Origin: Methanosarcinaceae archaeon
Lineage (GTDB): Archaea; Halobacteriota; Methanosarcinia; Methanosarcinales; Methanosarcinaceae
NCBI GenBank assembly: GCA_030594665.1
Contig: JAUVET010000010.1
Span: forward strand, 1-14,108
DNA length: 14,108 nucleotides
Direction: 5' to 3'
Both the position numbers and the translations under genes were made by a program. Within the stretch, counting starts at the first letter, position 1. Each line of letters begins with the position of its first letter. Below, piece by piece: positions 6,218 to 12,194 of this stretch. The notes under the pieces are model-generated. The model was given only the letters and a program-made list of their open reading frames with translations, ran no database searches and had not been told where the DNA came from.

Positions 6218-7609
6218 TCATTTTACATCTGACAACACGTCATCTTTAATCAAAAGACCATTATCTGTTATTGAGTATTCTCGTATTCCGCGGTCGTGTT
6301 TTGTTCCTCTTGATTTTAGTATGTAAGTATATCTTCGGAGTTTGTTCTCAGATTCAACATGTTTCAGGATCACGACCGAATCCATGATAAAAGATGCATC
6401 CGGGCTTGTGATCAGGTCTTTGCAATTTGAGGATATCTCGGTAGTGAATACGGATGTCACATTGCTGCTCTTTAAGTAATCTGTGAGTGTGTGCAGGTAT
6501 CCCCGCAATTGAAGGTGATCGGGCAGTGCCATCTCAAGATTTACGATCCCGTCGAAGAATACTCGTTTTGCACCCATGCTTTCAACATATTTTTTTATGC
6601 GCATAGCATGTTCTGACGGACATACGCTATCCGGATCAGAATAGATAAATTTCAATGATCCACTGTCAACGTATTGTGCAAGGTCAAATCCTGTTTTTTT
6701 TGCTTCCAGAACCAGTTGTTCAGGTCGTTCTTCAAATGTTGCGATAATACATGACTCGCTGTTCAAAAGTCCGCTGTATATAAACTGTAATCCAAAGATG
6801 GTTTTTCCGGTTCCCGGTCCACCTGCGACCAGCATGCTGCTGTTTTCTATCATGCCGCCATTTAGCATAGTGTCAAGTCCATCGATGCCGGATTTAATTT
6901 TGTTATCTGAAAGAATAATATTATTTATGGGGTTTAGGCGCGGATACACTGAAATGCCTTTAGAGGTCATTCCACAACGATATTTGCGTGACATGAATCT
7001 TGGCCTGACTTTTGGATTAACCCCTCGCATTTTAAGGATTTGTAAGTAATGTTTGGTCCGGTATCCCACATTTTCCTTTGACAGGTAGATAATGCCGTCT
7101 GCGAGATGACTGATAACACAGTTGTGAAGTTCAGTATCGAGCAGTTCTCCTGTTAGTAAAACAAGTGAGTTCCATTCCTGTACCATGGAATCGAATGTGT
7201 ATATGAAACGTCTTTTTTCCTGTTCTATAAAACCAAAACCAAGAGGTGTTATCGGATCGATCACCACCCTGTCAGGATTTATGGATGCGATTACGTTACC
7301 CATGTCTATTAATGTTGTCAATGGGTCTTTTTCTGCCACAGGGCGATTTATCTCATGGATCTGAACTGATTCATCGAAAAAATCGAATATTGAGAGGAAC
7401 ATCCTCAATTTTTCAGGCGATTCTGTTGTAAGAGGGATATATAGTGTCTTCTCACCTAGTTTGGCAGCATTTGATAGCATCTGAAGTGCCATCATTGTTT
7501 TCCCAACACCTGCAGTACCTGCAATGAGTATGGTTGACGGTGTTTTGAAACCACCTAATATGTCATCCAATCCATCGATGCCGCATGGTATGTCCCTTAG
7601 TTCATCCAT
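6218..7609 (-). CDS. Tandem KaiC-like RecA-superfamily ATPase
   Basis: The 463-residue protein has two KaiC/RecA domains in tandem. Domain 1 has Walker A GTAGVGKT (31-38) and Walker B RVVIDP (D118). Domain 2 has GGPGTGKT (263-270), FEE with E293/E294, and RVFFDG (D353), followed by the KaiC-like ending RGTKHDRGIREYSITDNG. Each domain starts with the usual GIDGLD--L-GG. In domain 1 the catalytic-glutamate region reads TTESPE rather than the FEE seen in domain 2, so hydrolysis may be unequal. The serine/threonine autophosphorylation pair of cyanobacterial KaiC is not evident and there is no KaiA/KaiB nearby, so a clock role is not implied. Archaeal relatives are linked to signalling and motility; the substrate is unknown. 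It is a single gene, convergent with flpA and divergent from the next operon. Confidence 0.88.
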   Translation of the reverse strand: MDELRDIPCGIDGLDDILGGFKTPSTILIAGTAGVGKTMMALQMLSNAAKLGEKTLYIPLTTESPEKLRMFLSIFDFFDESVQIHEINRPVAEKDPLTTLIDMGNVIASINPDRVVIDPITPLGFGFIEQEKRRFIYTFDSMVQEWNSLVLLTGELLDTELHNCVISHLADGIIYLSKENVGYRTKHYLQILKMRGVNPKVRPRFMSRKYRCGMTSKGISVYPRLNPINNIILSDNKIKSGIDGLDTMLNGGMIENSSMLVAGGPGTGKTIFGLQFIYSGLLNSESCIIATFEERPEQLVLEAKKTGFDLAQYVDSGSLKFIYSDPDSVCPSEHAMRIKKYVESMGAKRVFFDGIVNLEMALPDHLQLRGYLHTLTDYLKSSNVTSVFTTEISSNCKDLITSPDASFIMDSVVILKHVESENKLRRYTYILKSRGTKHDRGIREYSITDNGLLIKDDVLSDVK

Positions 7610-7640
7610 TTGACTCTGTATATTATATCATAAAGGTATT

Positions 7641-7650
7641 ACTTATACTT
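7641..7650 (-). promoter_or_regulatory. Possible TATA box of the KaiC-like gene
   Basis: On the minus strand AAGTATAAGT lies about 36 bases before the ATG at 7609, predicting a transcript start near 7619 and a leader of roughly 10 bases. A second AT-rich run (TATAATATA) lies closer and makes this assignment uncertain. Confidence 0.3.
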
Positions 7651-7767
7651 TCGTAAAAATCCATTCAAGAACAAATTTAGACAAGATGAATCTATCGTTG
7701 TGGTATTATTAAAGGCAATGTCATTGTTTACACTAATAAATTTGAGCCGCCCCTTCCTTCATGCCCA

Positions 7768-7780
7768 TTTATTTAAATAT
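7768..7780 (+). promoter_or_regulatory. TATA box of the 7803-10008 operon
   Basis: TTTATTTAAATAT is centred near 7775, placing transcription start at about 7801, two bases before the ATG at 7803. It supports an effectively leaderless message and argues against translation from the upstream in-frame ATG at 7761, which would lie before the promoter. Confidence 0.55.
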
Positions 7781-7802
7781 CTTTCATGCCTACATTATCC
7801 GC

Positions 7803-8354
7803 ATGGTAGAACTGCGGAGCGAACCTTATACCCTCAAAACACGTCCTGATGTCATCGATACCGAACAGGAGTTTCGGGATAACTTAAACCTTGCAGAAGT
7901 GAATGGAGTACATTTCAATGTGCTGGCTTTCAAGAACTCGGCAGTGCTAGCCGAATATGATGCGATGCTATGGCGTGATGATAAGGTCTGGTTCATTGAG
8001 TACAAGGATTCCCAAGCTGCAAACAAGCGCATGAGTGCTAAAAGGGTGCAGCAGGTGTCAGATATATCGCGAAACCTTGCCAGGAGATTTGGTTTTGCCA
8101 GGTACAGTTTTACGATCGTGGTCAAAGGGATCAAGGAATCGGTCGTAAAGGGTGGTGCTGAGACTGAAGTCGTGCCGCTTGACAAACTATTTGATTTCCA
8201 ACCGGAATATTCATCAACATATCGCGAACTTGATCACATTGACAAGCTCATCAATAAGTATACTCGCAGTGAGGATCCGGCTGAACTGGACAGGGATAAA
8301 ATCGTCACTGAATTAAATAACTTAAAGACAATGATAACGCAAATACAAACATAA
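7803..8354 (+). CDS. Small PD-(D/E)XK-nuclease-like protein, function unknown
   Basis: I do not recognise a named family. The 183-residue protein shows the order expected of a PD-(D/E)XK nuclease core: a helix with E23 (TEQEFRDNL), then AEYDAML with D53, then a hydrophobic strand VWFIEYKDS with E66 and K68, followed by a lysine/arginine-rich helix (KRMSAKRVQQV) and a strand YSFTIVVKG. The spacing between D53 and E66-x-K68 is normal for the fold. The last 40 residues are charged and helical. The start at 7803 is chosen over 7761 because a TATA box lies between them. The stop codon sits inside an ATAAAC hexanucleotide repeat, and shikimate kinase begins 42 bases later, suggesting co-transcription. 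Nuclease activity is inference; it could be an inactive structural relative. Confidence 0.6.
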   Translation: MVELRSEPYTLKTRPDVIDTEQEFRDNLNLAEVNGVHFNVLAFKNSAVLAEYDAMLWRDDKVWFIEYKDSQAANKRMSAKRVQQVSDISRNLARRFGFARYSFTIVVKGIKESVVKGGAETEVVPLDKLFDFQPEYSSTYRELDHIDKLINKYTRSEDPAELDRDKIVTELNNLKTMITQIQT

Positions 8355-8368
8355 ACATAAACATAAAC
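8351..8368 (+). repeat. ATAAAC hexanucleotide repeat over a stop codon
   Basis: Three perfect ATAAAC units (8351-8368), preceded by a near copy at 8344-8350. The TAA stop of the upstream gene lies in the first unit. This parallels the hexanucleotide tract at the end of mptG. Confidence 0.75.
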
Positions 8369-8396
8369 GTAGCGCATTTGAGCAGGATAGACCACA

Positions 8397-9281
8397 ATGA
8401 CAATGACACTAACAGGACACGCCTACGCTTTGGGAGCAGGAACAATAATAAACGCCATTTCCATCTGGAAAGGTGCAGCGTTTGGGATCGATCTCAAAAC
8501 TTTTGCCGATGTAAAACTTTCAGAAAATGCATCATCCATTCGTGGTTCCATTGAAGGTATGCCGGATGGGGATACCAACCTTATTGAAAGATCGGTTGAA
8601 TTCGTTCTTGACCATTTCGGGATGGAATTGGGCGGTACGGTCATAACAAGAAGTGAAGTTCCGCTCGCACGTGGTCTGAAAAGCAGCAGTGCAGCTGCAA
8701 ATGCAACGGTTCTTGCCACACTTGATGCTATCGGCGAGTCCATGGAACCACTTGATGCGGTGCGAATTGGTGTACAGGCTTCAAAGGAGGCAGGGGTTAC
8801 GATAACAGGCGCTTTTGATGATGCATGTGCATCATTTTTTGGCGGTATCGTAGTTACTGACAACAAAGAGATGAAACTCGTAAAGAGAGTTGAGCGTGAG
8901 ATGGATGTCCTTGTCTTTGCACCTGAGAAAAAAGCATTCACTGGACAGACAGATGTTTCCCGGTCAAAACTGGTTGCGCCATGGGTAAATATTGCTTACG
9001 ACCTTGCACTTGAGGGTGAGTATGAGCGCGCAATGACATTGAATGGATTTCTCTACTGCGGTGCACTTGGGTTTGATACGGAACCCATGATGCAGGCTCT
9101 TGAACTGGGTATTGAAGGCGTCAGTCTTTCTGGCACGGGTCCGGCATATACCGCACTTGTTGAAAATAAGAAAGTTGACGGCCTCAAGGATGCATGGGAA
9201 AACTCCGGTATAAGCGGAAATGTGATAAAGACCAAGATCAATAATGAAGGTGCAATGGTAATCTGTAGCGAGCTTAAATGA
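8397..9281 (+). CDS. aroK: Archaeal shikimate kinase (GHMP family)
   Basis: The enzyme phosphorylates shikimate at the 3-hydroxyl with ATP in the shikimate pathway. The 294-residue protein is of the archaeal GHMP type, unrelated to the bacterial P-loop AroK. Seen: the N-terminal GHAYALGAGTIINAI (7-21), the ATP-binding glycine/serine loop PLARGLKSSSAAANA (89-103), ITGAFDDACASFFGG in the middle, and the third GHMP motif SGTGPAYTAL (245-254). The ATG at 8397 is followed by a second ATG two codons later; a weak AGGAT lies upstream. It is the second gene of a likely four-gene operon and directly precedes chorismate mutase, a later step of the same route. Confidence 0.94.
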   Translation: MTMTLTGHAYALGAGTIINAISIWKGAAFGIDLKTFADVKLSENASSIRGSIEGMPDGDTNLIERSVEFVLDHFGMELGGTVITRSEVPLARGLKSSSAAANATVLATLDAIGESMEPLDAVRIGVQASKEAGVTITGAFDDACASFFGGIVVTDNKEMKLVKRVEREMDVLVFAPEKKAFTGQTDVSRSKLVAPWVNIAYDLALEGEYERAMTLNGFLYCGALGFDTEPMMQALELGIEGVSLSGTGPAYTALVENKKVDGLKDAWENSGISGNVIKTKINNEGAMVICSELK

Positions 9282-9302
9282 CAAATGAATAATGGTGAGT
9301 CC

Positions 9303-9590
9303 ATGAATAAACTTGAAGATATACGTAAAGAACTCCAGCAGATTGATATTGAAATTATCTCACTTATCGAAAAACGTGTGAAACTGGCTGAAAAGGTATT
9401 GGAAGCAAAAAAGCATATTGACAAATCCATCAATGATGAAGATCAGAACCAGGTTGTCCTGAGTCGTGCGATCAATGAAGCCACTGAACGAAATCTCGAT
9501 ACGGGTGCCATTAAAGAGATATACAAAATACTTATACAAATGAATATTGACCGCCAGCATGAATTGAGCGGTGAAGGAAATCTGCCCTAA
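9303..9590 (+). CDS. AroQ-type chorismate mutase with substituted active-site residues
   Basis: Chorismate mutase converts chorismate to prephenate for phenylalanine and tyrosine. The 95-residue, all-helical protein fits the AroQ class: [20 protein letters not shown] (4-23), R25, K36 and D45 in IND, ending with a Q85 helix. I chose the ATG at 9303 because GGTGA lies four bases before it; an in-frame ATG at 9285 has no ribosome site. Aligned by eye with E. coli PheA and the usual archaeal IND-PERE pattern, the conserved Arg51 and Glu52 are replaced by Q48 and N49 (DEDQNQ), while equivalents of Arg11, Arg28, Lys39, Asp48 and Gln88 remain. Activity may therefore be weak or altered. It lies 21 bases after aroK and 28 before purE. 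Confidence 0.87.
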   Translation: MNKLEDIRKELQQIDIEIISLIEKRVKLAEKVLEAKKHIDKSINDEDQNQVVLSRAINEATERNLDTGAIKEIYKILIQMNIDRQHELSGEGNLP

Positions 9591-9618
9591 TAACATAATG
9601 AACATGGAGAATAATGAA

Positions 9619-10008
9619 ATGGTTGACGTTTCAATAGTTATGGGATCCGAATCTGACAGCAAAATATCAGATCGTGTAGTATCTGTACTTGAGAAAACCA
9701 AATATTCATTTGATGTACAGGTAATTTCAGCACATCGCAATCCTGATGAACTGGATGCGCACATCGCATCAGGTAATGCAAAAGTGTATGTAGCCATAGC
9801 AGGATTATCTGCCGCCCTGCCCGGTGTAATTGCATCAAAAACCAATAAACCTGTGATAGGCGTGCCTGTAAGTTCAAAATTGGGCGGACTTGATGCACTT
9901 CTTTCAATCGCACAGATGCCACCCGGAGTGCCGGTTGCATGTGTCGGGATCGACAACGGTGTAAATGCTGCGAATTTGGCGATCAGAATACTGGATATGT
10001 GTGAATGA
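9619..10008 (+). CDS. purE: PurE-type phosphoribosylaminoimidazole carboxylase/mutase
   Basis: PurE makes 4-carboxy-5-aminoimidazole ribonucleotide in purine synthesis, either from N5-CAIR or from AIR and CO2. The 129-residue protein carries MGSESD (8-13), [10 protein letters not shown] (36-45), [20 protein letters not shown] (61-80), [25 protein letters not shown] (89-107), and a C-terminal [11 protein letters not shown] start it at the ATG at 9619, which gives the standard [11 protein letters not shown]-terminus and has GGAGA about eight bases upstream; in-frame ATGs at 9571, 9598 and 9604 would add unsupported residues and overlap the previous gene. No PurK is next to it, so class I versus class II chemistry is not settled. 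It is shorter than bacterial PurE around the central loop. Confidence 0.92.
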   Translation: MVDVSIVMGSESDSKISDRVVSVLEKTKYSFDVQVISAHRNPDELDAHIASGNAKVYVAIAGLSAALPGVIASKTNKPVIGVPVSSKLGGLDALLSIAQMPPGVPVACVGIDNGVNAANLAIRILDMCE

Positions 10009-10056
10009 TGTCGATAACGTGACCGGTTAAGGTGGACGATCGACAATTTCATTATG

Positions 10057-10065
10057 GCTTAATAT
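10057..10065 (+). promoter_or_regulatory. Possible TATA box of the radical SAM gene
   Basis: CTTAATATG-like bases are centred near 10061, about 30 bases before the ATG at 10091, predicting a start near 10087. A GGTG at 10081-10084 could act as a ribosome site instead. The 82-base gap to purE leaves room for an independent promoter. Confidence 0.35.
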
Positions 10066-10090
10066 GTTTTTACTTCAACCGGTGTAAACC

Positions 10091-11068
10091 ATGAAACCTG
10101 AGATCAAAGCTGAACTTATTGCTGTCGGTGCTGTAGATGTGGATAAATCTTTGCTTGGCAGGATCACTGTCCCGACAGCAGGCCCGGGAGCCGGTAATGC
10201 AGCATTCTTTTTTTCATCAGGCGGACATCGCGTGCGGCTTTCTGTGAACGAAAGTTCCCCCATGCGGGCAGTGATGGATGGCGATGACCTGGTCATATTA
10301 AAAGGCGGTAAAGAATTTGCACGAGGTAAACTTGAGAAAGAACTTGTCCATTGCCCTGGACAGGCGTATATCACATTAAGCGAAAAATGTGTTTATGACT
10401 GCAAGTTCTGCCCTGTGCCTAAACTTGATGGCAAGGTAAAGAGCCTTGATGAAGTGCTTGAACTGATTGAAAACGCAAACGCCACCGGCAATATGACCGC
10501 GATATCCATCACATCGGGTATTGCCGAAACCGCAGAAAAAGAGGTTGACCGGGCAGTTGAAGTCGTCAAGGCAGCCAAAAAATACAACGTACCCATAGGA
10601 GTCTCGGTCTATCCGACATCCGATTCATCGCAACGCTTGAAAGATGCGGGCGCAGTTGAGATCAAGTACAATGTAGAGACAATGGACCGCGATGTATATG
10701 CGCGCGTATGTGAAGGGCAGAGTCTGGATCTTATTCTTGAAAGCCTGCGGGAAGCTGTAGAAATATTTGGAAAGGATCGCGTATATTCCAATATTATCAT
10801 CGGGCTCGGGGAATCCGATGAGACTGTGGAAAATGCAATCGAAGAACTTGCAACAATGGGAGTAATACCAATACTGCGTGCCGGTGCAATGCATCCATTG
10901 CGGGTAGGAGAGGTCAATATAGAACGCCCAACCCGGGACCGGATACTGAAACTCACACGAGTGCTGCGCAGGATACTTGATGAGAACGGTTTGAGGGCTG
11001 ATGTTTCGCAGACCATGTGCTTGCCGTGTACGGGTTGTGATATGAATCCGCATCTTGATCTTGAATGA
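10091..11068 (+). CDS. Radical SAM enzyme with extra C-terminal cysteine motif
   Basis: A 325-residue radical SAM protein, substrate unknown. The cluster motif C-x3-C-x2-C lies at C100, C104 and C107 (CVYDCKFC). Downstream are ITSGIAETAEKEVDRAVEVV, a strand-loop EIKYNVETMD, IIIGLGES (the GxIxGxxE-like SAM motif), and RAGAMHPLR, together suggesting a biotin-synthase/HydE/PylB-like barrel. Ahead of it an approximately 90-residue N-terminal domain (VDKSLLGRITVPTAGPGAGN, then a VRLSVNESSPMRAV segment) is not familiar to me. The end of the protein has CLPCTGC (C310, C313, C316), which may ligate an auxiliary iron-sulfur cluster. Archaeal two-part lipoyl synthases and cofactor enzymes are possible relatives, but I cannot assign one. 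It sits downstream of purE on the same strand. Confidence 0.85.
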   Translation: MKPEIKAELIAVGAVDVDKSLLGRITVPTAGPGAGNAAFFFSSGGHRVRLSVNESSPMRAVMDGDDLVILKGGKEFARGKLEKELVHCPGQAYITLSEKCVYDCKFCPVPKLDGKVKSLDEVLELIENANATGNMTAISITSGIAETAEKEVDRAVEVVKAAKKYNVPIGVSVYPTSDSSQRLKDAGAVEIKYNVETMDRDVYARVCEGQSLDLILESLREAVEIFGKDRVYSNIIIGLGESDETVENAIEELATMGVIPILRAGAMHPLRVGEVNIERPTRDRILKLTRVLRRILDENGLRADVSQTMCLPCTGCDMNPHLDLE

Positions 11069-11129
11069 AGTGGAATGCGACAACTGTTTTATGTTGCAAA
11101 AACAGATAATTAAGCAGAGGTTTTACATC

Positions 11130-11351
11130 ATGTTCAAAAGTGGAACATCTGAAACAACACAAATTGGATTTGAAAATCGAAACAAACAACGGAATTTAGG
11201 GACCCGTGGGATAAAAGGCACAGATCACGGCCAGTATTCATACAAACTGAGATGCTTATTTTGTAAAAATGAATATGGTAGTAATGGGACTGACATTTTC
11301 GAACGAAAATGCCCAGTATGTCAAAATGGCAGACCAGGAATTTCATTTTAA
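11130..11351 (+). CDS. Small zinc-ribbon protein, conserved but unnamed type
   Basis: The predicted protein has 73 residues from the ATG at 11130, with AGAGG nine bases upstream. Its pattern is T-Q-I-G-F-x-N-R-N, G-T-x-G-I-K-G-T-D-H-G-Q-Y, then CLFC (42-45) and CPVC (61-64) with G-S-N-G-T-D-I-F-E-R between, ending NGRPGI. Two CxxC pairs 15 residues apart fit a zinc ribbon. It matches, from memory, a short hypothetical protein widespread in bacteria and archaea that reads G-T-D-H-x-Q-Y, CGHC and G-A-N-G-S-D-I-F-x-R-x-CP-CQGG-PG; its function is not known to me. An upstream in-frame ATG at 11055 would overlap the radical SAM gene and add unlikely residues. It borders a repeat-rich, gene-poor zone, hinting at an accessory, possibly transferred gene. 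Confidence 0.7.
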   Translation: MFKSGTSETTQIGFENRNKQRNLGTRGIKGTDHGQYSYKLRCLFCKNEYGSNGTDIFERKCPVCQNGRPGISF

Positions 11352-11480
11352 TCAGATTGGCGACAATAGCTAAAAATGATGAGATTTTTTGAATTTAAGA
11401 ATTTTGTAGGTTGTAGGTCACGAATGCAATCCGAGGCAATAATACAAATATAAATTGTATTTGTATAGCTGGTTTCGATA

Positions 11481-11550
11481 ACTCACTTTCCGCAGGTACA
11501 CCTGTAAATTTTAAATAATGGTTTTCAAAATATACCTGCGGAAAGTGAGT
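11481..11550. repeat. MITE-like element with perfect 18-bp inverted ends
   Basis: Left end ACTCACTTTCCGCAGGTA (11481-11498) and right end TACCTGCGGAAAGTGAGT (11533-11550) are exact reverse complements around a 34-base AT-rich centre. GATA stands on both sides (11477-11480 and 11551-11554), which could be a 4-bp target duplication. A second pair with the same core is at 13968-14058 and a decayed one at 12019-12087. Too small to encode anything. Confidence 0.8.
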
Positions 11551-11597
11551 GATAAAATGTCGATGCACAGCACAAATGGCTAAACCCCGCGCAACAA

Positions 11598-11620
11598 CAG
11601 CGCCGTAGGCGGCACATTCC
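11598..11620 (-). repeat. GC-rich hairpin element, copy C
   Basis: Minus-strand reading GGAATGTGCCGCC, TAC, GGCGCTGTTGTTGC. The CGCC/GGCG stem has a 3-base loop. The tail resembles copy A. Confidence 0.5.
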
Positions 11621-11812
11621 AAATATTATAATAAATTATGCCGACTGAATTGACCCGAATTGTAATATATATGAGACTGTCGAAAAAGTGATGTTACTCT
11701 TAAGATTTTCAATAACATTTGTATGTAAAAATGCTATGCTGCATTGTGATATGTTTATTTTATAAGTTGAAATGCCGCGAAAAAGTCAATATCGTTTGTG
11801 TCAGTGGTGTGG

Positions 11813-11845
11813 GAATGTGCCGCGCTACGCGCGGATGGTGGCACC
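11813..11845 (+). repeat. GC-rich hairpin element, copy D
   Basis: GGAATGTGCCGCGC, loop TAC, GCGCGG, then ATGGTGGCACC. The stem CCGCGC/GCGCGG (11820-11825 and 11829-11834) is perfect, and an outer GTGCC/GGCAC pair encloses it. Confidence 0.55.
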
Positions 11846-11967
11846 GTTTTTATCCGGAACTCGTAAAACCACTTAAACAAATACGAATTTTCAATCGCTG
11901 CCAGCGCATTCCACAATTTTTAGTACACTTTTTGCTAACGATTTAGGTTATTCAATTTAGTATGTAT

Positions 11968-12008
11968 GGAACGTGCCGCCTGACGGCGGTCGCATTGTTT
12001 TTAGTTTC
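11968..12008 (+). repeat. GC-rich hairpin element, copy E
   Basis: GGAACGTGCCGCC, loop TGAC, GGCGGTCG, followed by CATTGTTTTTAGTTT. The stem CCGCC/GGCGG at 11976-11980 and 11985-11989 is perfect. It aligns, flank included, with the minus-strand copy at 3121-3162. Confidence 0.6.
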
Positions 12009-12018
12009 AGATAGAACA

Positions 12019-12087
12019 ATCACATTTACGCAGCCATCCTACTACAGCTATACAAATACTATAAATTTAACCTGCGGAAAGCGAGTT
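12019..12087. repeat. Degenerate relative of the CTCACTTTCCGCAGGT element
   Basis: The right end AACCTGCGGAAAGCGAGTT (12069-12087) differs from the other right ends by one base in the core (GCGAG for GTGAG). A possible decayed left end, ATCACATTTACGCAG, lies at 12019-12033, giving a total of 69 bases, close to the 70 of the intact element. The left end is only a tentative match. Confidence 0.45.
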
Positions 12088-12131
12088 CAAACAAGTATTG
12101 AGCCAATATATTTAACATTCATATTCTTGCT

Positions 12132-12163
12132 GGAATGCGCGCGCTTCGCGCGATGGTACCACC
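12132..12163 (+). repeat. GC-rich hairpin element, copy F
   Basis: GGAATGCGCGCGC, TT, CGCGCG, then ATGGTACCACC. The stem CGCGCG/CGCGCG (12138-12143 and 12147-12152) has loop CTT. The ATGGT--CACC tail matches copy D. Confidence 0.55.
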
Positions 12164-12194
12164 TCTATCGCATTCATGATCGTTTTGATAAGCA

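Larger units (their letters stand above)
11352..12194. other. Gene-poor repeat cluster
   Basis: No credible coding sequence in 843 bases; a 75-codon frame at 11719-11946 reads through hairpin elements and resembles nothing. The region holds an ATACAAATA/TATTTGTAT hairpin (11442-11466), a 70-base element with perfect 18-bp inverted ends (11481-11550), a degenerate relative (12019-12087), and four GC-rich hairpin elements. GAGACTGTCGAAAAAGT at 11673-11689 resembles the end of an insertion sequence, without any transposase. Confidence 0.6.

Noticed and set aside
6218..7609. Circadian KaiC
   Set aside because: No KaiA/KaiB and no visible phosphorylation-site pair; the wider KaiC-like ATPase label is safer.
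7761..7802. Longer start for the nuclease-like protein
   Set aside because: A TATA-like box lies between this ATG and the one at 7803, so the upstream codons are probably not transcribed.
9571..9618. Longer N-terminus for PurE
   Set aside because: It would overlap the preceding gene and add residues not typical of the family; the ATG at 9619 has a ribosome site and the usual start.
11673..11695. GAGACTGTCGAAAAAGT resembling an insertion-sequence end
   Set aside because: No matching inverted partner or transposase fragment is found in the window; kept only as a note.
11719..11946. 75-codon frame in the repeat cluster
   Set aside because: It includes a GC-rich hairpin element and shows no domain or start signal.
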